A stretch of 64,000 nucleotides of DNA. It comes from Streptomyces narbonensis. Its GTDB lineage: Bacteria > Actinomycetota > Actinomycetes > Streptomycetales > Streptomycetaceae. The translations under genes were made by a program, and so were the position numbers. The stretch lies in NCBI RefSeq assembly GCF_014649015.1, contig NZ_BMSF01000006.1, positions 186,001 to 250,000 on the forward strand, given 5' to 3'. A model generated the notes under the pieces. It was not told the origin of the DNA and searched no databases. It saw only the letters and a list, made by a program, of their open reading frames with translations. Within the stretch, counting starts at the first letter, position 1. Each line of letters begins with the position of its first letter. Positions 7,945-16,487 of this stretch are shown here, one piece after another.

Positions 7945-9342
7945 TTGAGCAGCAGCGCGGCACCGTCGCCGTCCGACGACCACGGCGACGCCCACGGCCA
8001 CGAGCACGGTCATGGCCACGAGCACGGCCCCGAGGGCGCCCCGGCGGACCCCTGCGAGGGGCCGGTCCGAGGCCTGTGGTCGGTGGACGAGCACCTCGCC
8101 GACATCCTCGCGACGGTCGGCCCGCTCGAACCCATCGAGCTCCAACTGCTCGACGCGCAGGGCTGCGTCCTCGTCGAGGACGTGACGGTCCCGGTCGCAC
8201 TGCCGCCCTTCGACAACAGCTCCATGGACGGGTACGCGGTGCGGGTCGCCGATGTCGCCGGTGCCACCGAGGAGTTCCCCGCCGTCCTCACGGTCATCGG
8301 GGACGTCGCCGCCGGTGACGGCGGGCTGCCCACCGTCGGCCCCGGGGAGGCCGCCCGGATCATGACGGGCGCCCCGCTGCCGCCCGGCGCCGAGGCAGTG
8401 GTCCCCGTCGAGTGGACCGACGGCGGTACGGGCGGGGGCGCGGCCACCGGCATGCGCGCCGCGAGCGCCGCGCCGGAGGGGGCGGGCGGCGAGGTGCGGG
8501 TGCACCGCGCGGCCGAGGACCGCGCGCACGTCCGCGCGCAGGGCAGCGACGTACGGGCCGGGGAGCTGGCGCTCGCGGCGGGCACGGTCCTGGGGCCGCC
8601 GCAGATCGGGCTGCTCGCGGCGATCGGCCGGGGCACCGTGCGGGTCAGGCCGCGCCCCCGGGTGGTCGTGATCTCCACGGGCAGCGAGCTGGTCCAGCCC
8701 GGCGAGCCGCTTGGCGAGGGCCAGATCCACGACTCCAACAGCTTCGCGCTGGCCGCCGCCGCGCGGGACGCCGGCGCCCTCGCCTACCGGGTGGGCGCCG
8801 TCACCGACGACGCCGAGACCCTGCGGGCCACGATCGAGGACCAGCTCATCCGGGCGGACCTGATCGTGACGACGGGCGGGGTGAGCGTCGGCGCGTACGA
8901 CGTGGTGAAGGAGGCGCTGACCGCCGAGGGTCAGGTCGACTTCCGGAAGCTGGCGATGCAGCCGGGCAAGCCGCAGGGCTTCGGCGCGATCGGCGAGGAG
9001 CAGATCCCGCTGCTCGCGCTGCCGGGCAACCCGGTGTCCTCGTACGTCTCCTTCGAGCTGTTCGTGCGGCCCGCGATCCGGGCCCTGATGGGTGTGGAGG
9101 ACCTGCACAGGCCGACGGTCCGGGCGGTCCTCGCCGCCGACAAGGCGCTGTCGTCCCCGGCCGGCCGCCGTCAGTTCCTCCGCGGCACGTACGACCCGGA
9201 GGCGGGCACCGTCACTCCCGTGGGGGGTGCCGGCTCGCATCTCGTCGCGGCCCTCGCGCACGCGGACTGCCTGCTCGTGGTCCCGGAGGAGGCGGAGGGC
9301 GTGGAGCCGGGCAGCGAGCTGGAAGTGGTCCTCCTCGGCTGA
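7945..9342 (+). CDS. moeA: Molybdopterin molybdotransferase MoeA / gephyrin-like protein Glp
   Basis: The 465-residue protein contains the MoeA fold: [11 protein letters not shown], the MPT-binding [15 protein letters not shown], and [15 protein letters not shown]. MoeA inserts molybdate into adenylated molybdopterin. The start is TTG at 7945, with GGAG about ten bases upstream and four bases after the galU stop. Residues about 12-28 form a His-rich tail ([18 protein letters not shown]) not needed for the fold. Directly downstream are moaC and mog, so a cofactor role is natural. However, the galU-moeA-rimJ-sepX order is also that of corynebacterial Glp, a MoeA-like protein that binds FtsZ and a membrane partner. 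A cofactor enzyme, a divisome factor, or both remain possible. Confidence 0.9.
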   Translation: MSSSAAPSPSDDHGDAHGHEHGHGHEHGPEGAPADPCEGPVRGLWSVDEHLADILATVGPLEPIELQLLDAQGCVLVEDVTVPVALPPFDNSSMDGYAVRVADVAGATEEFPAVLTVIGDVAAGDGGLPTVGPGEAARIMTGAPLPPGAEAVVPVEWTDGGTGGGAATGMRAASAAPEGAGGEVRVHRAAEDRAHVRAQGSDVRAGELALAAGTVLGPPQIGLLAAIGRGTVRVRPRPRVVVISTGSELVQPGEPLGEGQIHDSNSFALAAAARDAGALAYRVGAVTDDAETLRATIEDQLIRADLIVTTGGVSVGAYDVVKEALTAEGQVDFRKLAMQPGKPQGFGAIGEEQIPLLALPGNPVSSYVSFELFVRPAIRALMGVEDLHRPTVRAVLAADKALSSPAGRRQFLRGTYDPEAGTVTPVGGAGSHLVAALAHADCLLVVPEEAEGVEPGSELEVVLLG

Positions 9343-9400
9343 GGGGGCGAGGGTGGGGGTACGGTGTCGTCCCCATACAGCGACCGGGAGTGTCACGGCC

Positions 9401-9886
9401 ATGAGCACGCAGCAAGGTCTCACCCACATCGACGAGGCGGGTGCGGCCCGCATGGTCGACGTCTCCGCGAAGGACGTCACGGCCCGCACCGCGCGGGCCA
9501 GCGGGCGGGTCCTCGTGTCGCCGCGCGTGATCGAGCTGCTGCGCGGCGAGGGGGTCCCGAAGGGCGACGCGCTCGCGACGGCCCGGATCGCCGGGATCAT
9601 GGGCGCGAAGAAGACCCCCGACCTGATCCCGCTCTGCCATCCGCTCGCGGTTTCGGGCGTCACCCTGGACCTGGCGGTCACGGACGAGGCGGTCGAGATC
9701 CTGGCGACGGTGAAGACCACGGACCGCACGGGCGTCGAGATGGAGGCCCTGACGGCGGTCTCGGTGGCGGCCCTGACGGTCGTCGACATGATCAAGGCGG
9801 TCGACAAGGGCGCGGTCATCTCCGACGTACGGGTGGAGGAGAAGACGGGCGGCAAGTCGGGCCACTGGACGCGGAGCGACTCGTGA
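9401..9886 (+). CDS. moaC: Cyclic pyranopterin monophosphate synthase
   Basis: The 161-residue protein catalyses, with MoaA, the first committed step of molybdenum cofactor synthesis (GTP to cyclic pyranopterin monophosphate). Family motifs are [20 protein letters not shown] at the start, [13 protein letters not shown] in the middle, and [21 protein letters not shown] with KAVDKGAVI near the end. The ATG at 9401 has GGGAG ten bases upstream. It overlaps the GTG of mog by four bases, so the two are translationally coupled. The full expected length is present. Confidence 0.95.
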   Translation: MSTQQGLTHIDEAGAARMVDVSAKDVTARTARASGRVLVSPRVIELLRGEGVPKGDALATARIAGIMGAKKTPDLIPLCHPLAVSGVTLDLAVTDEAVEILATVKTTDRTGVEMEALTAVSVAALTVVDMIKAVDKGAVISDVRVEEKTGGKSGHWTRSDS

Positions 9887-10458
9887 CGCGCGAGGGCCGG
9901 GTGACGGGCGGGCACGAGCACGGCACGCGCGAGGGCCGGGTGCCGGGCGGGCACGAGCACGACGCCTCGCCCTCCCCGTACCGGGCGCTGGTCGTCACCG
10001 CCTCGAACCGGGCGTCCGCCGGGGTCTACGAGGACAAGGGCGGCCCGCTGATCGCCGCGGGCCTGACCGCTCTGGGCTTCGCGGTGGAGGGCCCGCAGGT
10101 CGTCCCGGACGGGGCGCCGGTCGAGGCCGCGCTGCGGGCCGGGGTCGAGGCGGGGTACGACGCGATCGTCACGACCGGGGGTACGGGCATCTCGCCCACC
10201 GACGAGACCCCCGAGGCGACCCGCCGGGTCCTGGACCGCGAGATCCCGGGCATCCCGGAGGCGATCCGCGCGTACGGCCGGGAGAAGGTGCCGACGGCGG
10301 CGCTCTCGCGGGGTCTCGCCGGTGTCGCGGGCGGCACGCTGATCGTGAACCTGCCCGGGTCCCCGGGCGGGGTCAAGGACGGCCTGGCCGTCCTGGAGCC
10401 GCTGCTGGTCCACGCCGTCGACCAGATCCGCGGCGGCGACCACCCGAGAACGTCATGA
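9883..10458 (+). CDS. mog: Mog/MoaB-type molybdopterin adenylyltransferase
   Basis: The 191-residue protein adenylates molybdopterin before molybdate insertion. The core has [23 protein letters not shown], the MPT-binding [19 protein letters not shown] and [19 protein letters not shown] at 9883 overlaps the moaC stop (GTGA), and its own stop overlaps the next ATG (ATGA). The first 26 residues are unusual: two copies of a 13-residue unit rich in Arg, Glu, Gly and His, ending GGHEHG and GGHEHD. A later start near the conserved core cannot be excluded, but the overlap supports the long form. Confidence 0.88.
   Translation: MTREGRVTGGHEHGTREGRVPGGHEHDASPSPYRALVVTASNRASAGVYEDKGGPLIAAGLTALGFAVEGPQVVPDGAPVEAALRAGVEAGYDAIVTTGGTGISPTDETPEATRRVLDREIPGIPEAIRAYGREKVPTAALSRGLAGVAGGTLIVNLPGSPGGVKDGLAVLEPLLVHAVDQIRGGDHPRTS
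9886..9963 (+). repeat. 39-bp tandem duplication in the mog 5-prime end
   Basis: Two adjacent 39-bp copies (9886-9924 and 9925-9963) differ at only a few positions. They encode the two His/Glu-containing 13-residue units at the Mog N-terminus. The near identity points to a recent duplication. Confidence 0.9.
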
Positions 10459-11066
10459 TCCCGTCCTGGCCCGTGGTCCTCGTGGACGGGGACGTCGTCC
10501 TCCGCCCGATAAAGATGAGCGACCAGGCGGCCTGGCGCGAGGTGAACCGGCGCAACCGCGAGTGGCTGCGGCCCTGGGAGGCGACGGTTCCGCCTCCGGC
10601 GCCGAGCGGCCCGGTCGCGCAGCGGCCGACGTACCGTCAGATGGTCCGCCATCTGCGGTCGGAGGCGAAGGCGGGCCGGATGCTGCCGTTCGTCATCGAG
10701 TACCAGGGGCGTCTCGTCGGGCAGTTGACGGTGGCCGGGATCACCTGGGGCTCGATGTGCTCGGGGCACGTGGGCTACTGGGTGGACAGCGAGGTGGCCG
10801 GGCGCGGGGTGATGCCGACGGCGGTCGCGCTCGCCGTCGACCACTGCTTCCGCGCGGTCGGACTGCACCGGATGGAGGTGTGCATCCGCCCGGAGAACGG
10901 CCCTTCGCGCCGGGTCGTCGAGAAGCTCGGCTTCCGCGAGGAGGGGATGCGGCCCCGCTATCTCCACATCGACGGCGCGTGGCGGGACCATCTGGTCTTC
11001 GCGATGACGGTGGAAGAGGTGCCGGAGGGATTGCTGAGGCGTTGGCGACAGGCAAGAATAAAATAA
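10455..11066 (+). CDS. GNAT acetyltransferase, RimJ/RimL-like
   Basis: The 203-residue protein fits the RimJ/RimL branch of GNAT enzymes, which acetylate protein N-termini with acetyl-CoA. It has the opening strand VVLRPIKMSDQAAWREVN, the acetyl-CoA loop region YWVDSEVAGRGVMPTAVALAVDH, and the family ending RMEVCIRPENGPSRRVVEKLGF. The ATG overlaps the mog stop. Mycobacteria also keep a rimJ gene after moeA. The chromosomal neighbourhood, not catalysis, suggests a link to the moeA/sepX functions; its target is unknown. Confidence 0.85.
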   Translation: MIPSWPVVLVDGDVVLRPIKMSDQAAWREVNRRNREWLRPWEATVPPPAPSGPVAQRPTYRQMVRHLRSEAKAGRMLPFVIEYQGRLVGQLTVAGITWGSMCSGHVGYWVDSEVAGRGVMPTAVALAVDHCFRAVGLHRMEVCIRPENGPSRRVVEKLGFREEGMRPRYLHIDGAWRDHLVFAMTVEEVPEGLLRRWRQARIK

Positions 11067-11203
11067 GTGTTCGAATTCAATCGGTAGTTGGAACGCAAAC
11101 GATCTGAACAATCACAAAAAAGTTCAGTGATATCAGCCAGATCGTGCGACACACCGGGCCAATTGGCCGATGCCCTCCCGTGAACCCCTCTACCGTGTGA
11201 GGC

Positions 11204-12253
11204 GTGAGCAGCAGCGGCCTCATCTACGCAGTCATCGTCGGGGCCTGGGCCGCCTACTTGGTGCCGATGTGGCTCCGCAGGCAGGACGAGCTGAACGAAG
11301 CCCGTCCGACGGAACGCTTCAGCACCGCCATCCGGCTGCTGTCCGGACGGGCGGGAATGGAGCGCCGGTACGCCAAGGAGCTGAAGGAGCGGGACCGTAC
11401 GGCGGAGGGACCGACGCCCGACGTGGACCCGGACGCGGCGACCGAGCATTTGAGCTCGGTCGACGTCCGGGCCTTTTCCGCGCCCGCGGCCAGGACCGAG
11501 GCGCGCCTCGAACTCCCGGAGCCCGAGCCGGAACCCGCACCGGAACCGGCCCCCGCGCCGGCCCGCCCCGCCACGAGCGGCGCGGCGGCCGAGCGGGCCC
11601 GGCGGGGCAAGGTCCTCGCCCGGCGCCGGCGCACCACGACGCTCCTCTTCGCCGGGTTCACCCTCGGCGCGGTCGTCGCGGCCGTCGGCGGCGTCGCCTT
11701 CCTCTGGGTGCCCGCGGTCCCGGCGCTGCTCCTGAGCGCGTACATCGTGCACCTGCGGGTCCAGGAGCGTCGCCGCTTCGTGTACGTGATGGACCGGCGC
11801 CGCGCGGAAGCGGCGGCGGCCCGGCTGCGCGAGAGCCGGCGCCCCGCCCCGACGCCCGAGCCGGAGGCCGACCAGGCCCCGGTCTCGACGCCGCCCGTGT
11901 CCCCGCAGGAGGCGGGCCGCCGCGCCCTGGTCGAGCAGACGGACCACGCGGAGTGGGTGGACCAGCAGCGCGAGCGCGGCCCGGCCCGCGGTGACAGCTG
12001 GGAGCCGGTCCCGGTCCCGCTCCCCACGTACGTCACGGCGCCGGTCGCGCCGCGGGCGTCGAGCGGCGTCGACATCACGGACCCGGAGACCTGGAGCGCG
12101 GCCCGCTCCTCCACGGCCGCCGACCCGGCCCCGGCACCGTCCCCGGCCCCCCGTCGCCGGGCCACCCCGCCCCGCCGCGGCCGCGACGACGGCCGCACCC
12201 CCCTCTTCGACCAGTACGCGGAGGACGACCGCCCCCGGGCGGCCAACGAGTGA
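11204..12253 (+). CDS. sepX: Divisome membrane protein SepX (Glp receptor homologue)
   Basis: The 349-residue protein has an N-terminal membrane helix (SGLIYAVIVGAWAAYLVPMWL), a Pro/Glu-rich linker, a central helical pair (TTLLFAGFTLGAVVAAVGGVAFLWVPAVPALLL, about 147-180) and a charged C-terminal half. Composition, arrangement and the moeA-rimJ neighbourhood match Streptomyces SepX, needed for hyphal cross-walls and sporulation septa, and corynebacterial GLPR, the receptor of the MoeA-like Glp. The GTG start at 11204 has TACCGT seven bases upstream and GAGG too close for a normal ribosome binding site, so a leaderless mRNA is likely. A stem-loop follows at 12259-12282. Confidence 0.85.
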   Translation: MSSSGLIYAVIVGAWAAYLVPMWLRRQDELNEARPTERFSTAIRLLSGRAGMERRYAKELKERDRTAEGPTPDVDPDAATEHLSSVDVRAFSAPAARTEARLELPEPEPEPAPEPAPAPARPATSGAAAERARRGKVLARRRRTTTLLFAGFTLGAVVAAVGGVAFLWVPAVPALLLSAYIVHLRVQERRRFVYVMDRRRAEAAAARLRESRRPAPTPEPEADQAPVSTPPVSPQEAGRRALVEQTDHAEWVDQQRERGPARGDSWEPVPVPLPTYVTAPVAPRASSGVDITDPETWSAARSSTAADPAPAPSPAPRRRATPPRRGRDDGRTPLFDQYAEDDRPRAANE

Positions 12254-12258
12254 CCCCG

Positions 12259-12282
12259 CCGGGGGCTCGCGACGGCCCCCGG
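12259..12282 (+). terminator. Stem-loop after sepX
   Basis: CCGGGGGC and GCCCCCGG flank a seven-base loop just after the sepX stop. There is no T-run immediately after it, although a run of five T follows about 20 bases later. Confidence 0.55.
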
Positions 12283-12304
12283 TGACCTGCGGCGGAACGG
12301 ATTT

Positions 12305-12332
12305 TTGCGTGAGCCGGTCGGGATGCTAATGT
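12305..12332 (+). promoter_or_regulatory. Probable tRNA-Ala promoter
   Basis: TTGCGT (12305-12310) and TAATGT (12327-12332) are separated by 16 bases. The predicted start is about eight bases ahead of the mature tRNA 5-prime end. Confidence 0.5.
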
Positions 12333-12346
12333 TTCACACGTCGCAA

Positions 12347-12420
12347 GGGCCTGTGGCGCAGTCTGGTAGCGCACCTCGTTCGCATCGAGGGGGTCTGGGG
12401 TTCAAATCCCCACAGGTCCA
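12347..12420 (+). tRNA. tRNA-Ala (anticodon CGC)
   Basis: The 74-base sequence folds as a cloverleaf. The acceptor arm GGGCCTG pairs with CAGGTCC, with one G-T pair, and the discriminator base is A12420. The D-loop has the GG of TCTGGTAGC, the anticodon loop TTCGCAT puts CGC at 12381-12383, and the T-arm contains GGGGTTCAAATCCCC. CGC reads the alanine codon GCG. The 3-prime CCA is not encoded. No repeat of its 3-prime end was seen nearby, so there is no sign of an integrated element. Confidence 0.96.
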
Positions 12421-12427
12421 CAGACAC

Positions 12428-12473
12428 AGAGGATCCCGTCCGATCGTAAGATCGGGCGGGATCCTCTCTTTTG
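12428..12473 (+). terminator. Intrinsic terminator after tRNA-Ala
   Basis: An 18-bp stem (12428-12445 with 12450-12467, one G-T pair) has a GTAA loop and is followed by a short T-rich stretch (CTTTTG). Confidence 0.85.
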
Positions 12474-12518
12474 TGTGGTTGGTGGACCCGGCCGCCCTCC
12501 CCCGGGAGCGGCGAAGGG

Positions 12519-12998
12519 TCAGGCGAGGTTCTTCGCGAAGCAGCGGCTGTTGGGGTAGTCGCGGTAGTGGCCGAACTTGGTGCAGGGTTCGTAGCCGCTG
12601 GAGGTGTAGAGGGCTATCGCCTCCGGCTGGGCCGTGCCCGTTTCCAGGACCATGCGGGTGCGGCCGGCCGTGCGGGCGTCGGCCTCCAGGAGAGCGAGGA
12701 AGCGGCGGGCCAGGCCCAGGCCGCGGGCCTCCGGGACCACGAACATGCGCTTCAGTTCGGCGTCGCCGTCCGCGTAGCCCTCGTCGTTCTCGTCCTGGGT
12801 GCGCCAGCCGCCCGTGGCGACCGGGCGGCCCTCCGTGTCGTAGGCCAGGAGGTACAGGCCCAGCGGGGGGACGAACATCGCGGCGTCCAGCGGTGTGGCG
12901 TCGCCCTCGTCGCCGTAGCGGGCGGCGTATTCGAGCTGCACCGCGTCGTTGAGCTTGACGGCGTCGGGGTGGTCGAAAGGCGTGGGCTGGATGTTCAT
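12519..12998 (-). CDS. GNAT acetyltransferase
   Basis: A protein of about 159 residues with the GNAT core: the beta strands around VPPLGLYLLAYDTEGRPVATGGWR, the acetyl-CoA motif LKRMFVVPEARGLGLARRFL and the terminal ALYTSSGYEPCTKFG. The substrate is unknown. Several ATG codons are possible; 12998 is chosen because TACGAT lies seven bases upstream, suggesting a leaderless start, and the upstream codons add only Met/Thr/Cys. It is divergent from xthA across about 50 bases. Confidence 0.8.
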   Translation of the reverse strand: MNIQPTPFDHPDAVKLNDAVQLEYAARYGDEGDATPLDAAMFVPPLGLYLLAYDTEGRPVATGGWRTQDENDEGYADGDAELKRMFVVPEARGLGLARRFLALLEADARTAGRTRMVLETGTAQPEAIALYTSSGYEPCTKFGHYRDYPNSRCFAKNLA

Positions 12999-13048
12999 GC
13001 GATTCATCGTACATGTATGCATGGTGAGGGTGTCGGTATTCTCCCGGG

Positions 13049-13852
13049 ATGCTCACTGTCACGTCAGTCAATGTCAATGGTCTCCGCGCCGCCGCGAAGA
13101 AGGGCTTCGTCGAGTGGCTGGCCGGCACCTCCGCCGACGCCGTCTGCCTGCAGGAAGTGCGTGCCGAGGAGGCGCAGCTGCCCGCCGAGGTCCGGGCGCC
13201 CGAGGGCTGGTTCACCGCCCACGCGCCCGCCGCCGCCAAGGGGCGCGCCGGGGTGTCCCTCTACACCCGCCGCGAGCCCGACGCCGTGCGCGTCGGCTTC
13301 GGGTCGAGCGAGTTCGACGGCAGCGGGCGGTACATCGAGGCCGACCTGCCCGGCGTGACCGTCGCCAGCCTCTACCTGCCCTCCGGCGAGGTCGGCACCG
13401 AGCGCCAGGACGAGAAGTACCGGTTCATGGGGGAGTTCCTGCCCTATCTGAAGGGACTCCGGGAGCGGGCCGCCGCCGACGGGCGCGAGGTCGTCGTCTG
13501 CGGCGACTGGAACATCGCCCACCGCGAGGTCGACCTCAAGAACTGGAAGGCCAACAAGAAGAACGCCGGCTTCCTGCCCGAGGAGCGGGAGTGGCTCGGC
13601 CAGGTGCTCGACGAGGGCGAGGGAGGGTACGTGGACGTCGTGCGGGCCCTCCACCCCGAGCAGGAGGGGCCCTACTCCTGGTGGTCCTACCGCGGCCGCG
13701 CCTTCGACAACGACAGCGGCTGGCGCATCGACTACCAGATCGCCACCCCCGGCCTCGCCGCCAAGGCCGTCAAGGCCTACGTCGAGCGCGCCGCCACCCA
13801 CGGCGAGCGGTGGAGCGACCACGCACCCGTGACCGCCGTCTACGAGCTGTAG
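13049..13852 (+). CDS. xthA: Exodeoxyribonuclease III (AP endonuclease)
   Basis: The 267-residue enzyme removes 3-prime blocking groups and cuts at abasic sites in base-excision repair. It has the exonuclease-endonuclease-phosphatase motifs in order: VTSVNVNGLRAA, CLQEVR with the metal-binding Glu, VVCGDWNIAH, GWRIDYQIAT, and the closing ERWSDHAPV with the Asp-His catalytic pair. The length is normal. TATTCT lies six bases before the ATG, so a leaderless start is likely. Confidence 0.94.
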   Translation: MLTVTSVNVNGLRAAAKKGFVEWLAGTSADAVCLQEVRAEEAQLPAEVRAPEGWFTAHAPAAAKGRAGVSLYTRREPDAVRVGFGSSEFDGSGRYIEADLPGVTVASLYLPSGEVGTERQDEKYRFMGEFLPYLKGLRERAAADGREVVVCGDWNIAHREVDLKNWKANKKNAGFLPEEREWLGQVLDEGEGGYVDVVRALHPEQEGPYSWWSYRGRAFDNDSGWRIDYQIATPGLAAKAVKAYVERAATHGERWSDHAPVTAVYEL

Positions 13853-13898
13853 AGGCCGTCCGGGGGCATCCTCCCCCGTGTTTCCCGCTCGGCGCGGG

Positions 13899-14050
13899 CC
13901 CTGCTCCACCGGGTCGCCGACGATCGGCGCGCAGGTGCGGGCGGCCCGTTTGGCGGCGGCCGTGGTCGAGTCCCACTGGTGGTCGCCGTAGGCGTGGCCG
14001 TCGGGCCCCGGGCCGTGAGCGCGGTGGGTGGCCCGACCGTAGGACCGGGG
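13899..14050 (-). pseudogene. Coding-like remnant without a start codon
   Basis: Read on the minus strand from 14050, an open frame directly after a TGA shows about 95 percent G/C at third positions and a protein-like sequence that includes GPDGHAYGDHQWDSTTAAA and ARTCAPIVGDPVEQG. It has no start codon before its end and fades into frames antisense to xthA. It looks like the middle of a decayed gene. The family is not recognised. The rest of the 13853-14109 gap shows nothing. Confidence 0.35.
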
Positions 14051-14109
14051 TCATGAAGAACCTTTGAAGAACCTGTCTGGCGGCCATGAGGCCCCCCCGC
14101 GCGGGGGGA

Positions 14110-14811
14110 TCAGCCCTTCTCGGAGCGCAGGTGGCGGTCGAGGGCGAGGGACAGTTCCGCCTCGACGACGTTCTTGGCGAGCGGGCGAAGGCGCCAGACG
14201 TCGTCCTCGGCGGCGTGGGCGCGCAGCAGGTCGGTGAAGAGCTCCGCGAGGGCGTCGGCGTGTTCGCGGACGCGGGCGCCCGCCTTGAGGACCTCGGCGA
14301 GCGGGATGCCCTCGCGCACGAGGGCGGCGGAGACGTCGAGCAGGCGGCGGCTGATGTGGATGATCTCCTCGCCGTCGGTGACGAGGTAGCCGAGGTCGAG
14401 GGCGGCTGCGAGGTTCTCGGGGGTGACCTCGCCGGCGAAGTGGTCGGCGAGCTCCTCGGGGGTGAGGCGGACGGGCTCCTCCTCGGTGGGGGAGCCGAGG
14501 GCGAGGACCTCGCGGACGTTCCGGCCGCTCTCGAAGGCGCTGGTGAGATCGGCGATGCCGTTGAGGGTGTGGCCGCGCTCCAGAAGGGCGGCGATGGTGC
14601 GCAGCCGGGCGAGGTGGTGCTCGTCGTACCAGGCGATCCGGCCCTCGCGGCGGGGCGGCGGGATCAGTCCGCGCTCGCGGTAGAAGCGGAGGGTGCGCAC
14701 GGTGATGCCGGCGGCCGTCGCCAGCTCCTCCATGCGGTACTCGCGTACGCCGCCGGGCCCCGGTCCTTCGACCGGCCCCGCGACTGATCCTTCGACTGAT
14801 CCTTCTGCCAC
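14110..14811 (-). CDS. MerR-family transcriptional regulator
   Basis: The 233-residue protein has an N-terminal MerR winged helix at residues about 26-95 (YRMEELATAAGITVRTLRFYRERGLIPPPRREGRIAWYDEHHLARL), then a helical effector domain of about 130 residues. That domain lacks the metal-binding cysteines of metalloregulators, so a small organic ligand or protein-protein control is likelier. The first 25 residues are low complexity with a short EGS repeat, so the GTG at 14811 is only tentative. It is divergent from the monooxygenase operon; two ACCG/CGGT dyads lie in between. Confidence 0.82.
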   Translation of the reverse strand: MAEGSVEGSVAGPVEGPGPGGVREYRMEELATAAGITVRTLRFYRERGLIPPPRREGRIAWYDEHHLARLRTIAALLERGHTLNGIADLTSAFESGRNVREVLALGSPTEEEPVRLTPEELADHFAGEVTPENLAAALDLGYLVTDGEEIIHISRRLLDVSAALVREGIPLAEVLKAGARVREHADALAELFTDLLRAHAAEDDVWRLRPLAKNVVEAELSLALDRHLRSEKG

Positions 14812-14829
14812 GCACGCCAGCCTATGTTG

Positions 14830-14898
14830 TACCGCCGGTAACTTTCCCTCGCCGTACCCCTACCGCTCGGTTTGGAGCTGCTCTACAGTCCCGACTGT
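14830..14898. promoter_or_regulatory. Candidate MerR operators in the divergent gap
   Basis: Two related dyads occur: TACCG-C-CGGTA at 14830-14840 and ACCG-CT-CGGT at 14862-14871, with centres about three helical turns apart. A third, ACAGT-CCCG-ACTGT, is at 14885-14898, closer to the monooxygenase start. Their placement fits control of both divergent promoters. Confidence 0.4.
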
Positions 14899-14942
14899 GC
14901 CAGTGATTGCTGGCGTGATCTGCTGGGCGCGCGGGAGGCGGC

Positions 14943-16487
14943 ATGGCGAAGCACGAGCACGTACGGGTGGCGGTGATCGGATCGGGATTCGGTGGCCTCG
15001 GCGCCGCCGTCCGGCTGCGTCGCGAGGGAATCACCGACTTCGTCGTCCTGGAGCGGGCCGACTCCGTGGGCGGCACATGGCGCGACAACAGCTACCCCGG
15101 CTGCGCCTGCGACGTGCCCTCGCACCTCTACTCCTTCTCCTTCGCGCCCAACCCCGACTGGCCGCGGACCTTCTCCGGACAGCGCCACATCCGCGCCTAC
15201 CTGGAGCATGTCACGGACACCTTCGGGATCCGCCCCCACCTGCGCCTCGGCCACGAGGTACTGCGGATGGAGTGGGACGCCGAGGCGCTGCGCTGGGAGA
15301 TCGAGACCGGCCGGGGACGCTTCAGCGCCGACGTCGTCGTCTCCGCCACCGGGCCGCTCTCCGACCCCAAGATCCCCGACATCCCCGGGCTCGCCGACTT
15401 CCCCGGCAAGGTCTTCCACTCCGCCCGCTGGGACCACGACTACGACCTCACCGGCAAGCGCGTCGCCATGATCGGCACCGGCGCCTCCGCCATCCAGATC
15501 GTGCCCGCGATCCAGCCCCTGGTCGGGAAGCTGACGCTCTTCCAGCGCACGCCCCCGTGGGTCATGCGCCGCATGGACCGGGCGATCAGCGGCCCCGAGC
15601 GCTGGCTGCACCGCGCCGTGCCCGTCACCGGCACCCTCCGCCGCGGCCTGCTCTGGGGCATCCGCGAACTCCAGGTCGGCGCCTTCACCAAGCACCCGAA
15701 CGAACTCGGCCTCATCGAGAAGCTCGCCAAGGCCAACATCGCCAAGGCGATCAAGGACCCGGCGCTGCGGGCCAAGCTGACGCCCTCGTACCGCATCGGC
15801 TGCAAGCGCATCCTGCTCTCCAGCACCTACTACCCGGCGGTCGCCCAGCCCAACGTCGACGTCGTCGCCTCCGGACTGCGCGAGGTCCGCGGCTCGACCG
15901 TCGTCGCCGCCGACGGCACCGAGACCGAGGTCGACGCGATCGTCTTCGGCACCGGCTTCCACGTCACCGACATGCCGATCGCCGAGCGAGTGGTCGGCGC
16001 CGAGGGCAAGACCCTCGCCGCGACCTGGAAGGGCGGCATGGAGGCGCTGCGCGGCGCCACCGCCGTCGGCTTCCCCAACTTCATGACCGTCATCGGCCCC
16101 AACACCGGCCTCGGGAACTCCTCGATGATCCTGATGATCGAGTCCCAGCTGAACTACATGGCCGACTACCTGCGCCAGCTCACCCTGCTCACCTCCTCCG
16201 GGCGCGGCGGTCGCGCCGCCCTCGCCGTCCGCCCCTCCGCCGTCGGCGTCTGGAACCGCAAGGTGCAGGCCCGGATGGAGCGGACCGTCTGGAAGGCGGG
16301 CGGCTGCGAGAGCTGGTACCTCGACGCCAACGGCCGCAACACCACGCTGTGGCCGGGCACGACGGGCGAGTTCCGCAAGGAGACCCGGCAGGTCGACCTC
16401 TCCGAGTACGAGGTGGTCCGCGCGGCGGAGCCCGCCCCGGCGGAGAAGGGCCGCGCCGCCTCCCGCAAGAAGGAGGCCGCCCAGTGA
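14943..16487 (+). CDS. Flavin-containing / Baeyer-Villiger-type monooxygenase
   Basis: The 514-residue flavoprotein has an FAD-binding GSGFGGLG at residues 13-20, the Baeyer-Villiger fingerprint FPGKVFHSARWD at 153-164, and an NADPH-binding GTGASA at 178-183. Such enzymes insert one oxygen into ketones to give esters, or oxidise heteroatoms. It is the first gene of a tight operon: the hydrolase GTG overlaps its stop. A ketone-to-ester step, ester hydrolysis and alcohol/ketone interconversion by the following SDR would form a coherent route. The Lys/Glu/Ala-rich tail after residue about 490 is probably disordered. Confidence 0.88.
   Translation: MAKHEHVRVAVIGSGFGGLGAAVRLRREGITDFVVLERADSVGGTWRDNSYPGCACDVPSHLYSFSFAPNPDWPRTFSGQRHIRAYLEHVTDTFGIRPHLRLGHEVLRMEWDAEALRWEIETGRGRFSADVVVSATGPLSDPKIPDIPGLADFPGKVFHSARWDHDYDLTGKRVAMIGTGASAIQIVPAIQPLVGKLTLFQRTPPWVMRRMDRAISGPERWLHRAVPVTGTLRRGLLWGIRELQVGAFTKHPNELGLIEKLAKANIAKAIKDPALRAKLTPSYRIGCKRILLSSTYYPAVAQPNVDVVASGLREVRGSTVVAADGTETEVDAIVFGTGFHVTDMPIAERVVGAEGKTLAATWKGGMEALRGATAVGFPNFMTVIGPNTGLGNSSMILMIESQLNYMADYLRQLTLLTSSGRGGRAALAVRPSAVGVWNRKVQARMERTVWKAGGCESWYLDANGRNTTLWPGTTGEFRKETRQVDLSEYEVVRAAEPAPAEKGRAASRKKEAAQ

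Noticed and set aside
12347..12420. tRNA-Ala as an attachment site of an integrated element
   Set aside because: No integrase and no repeated tRNA 3-prime end in the window.
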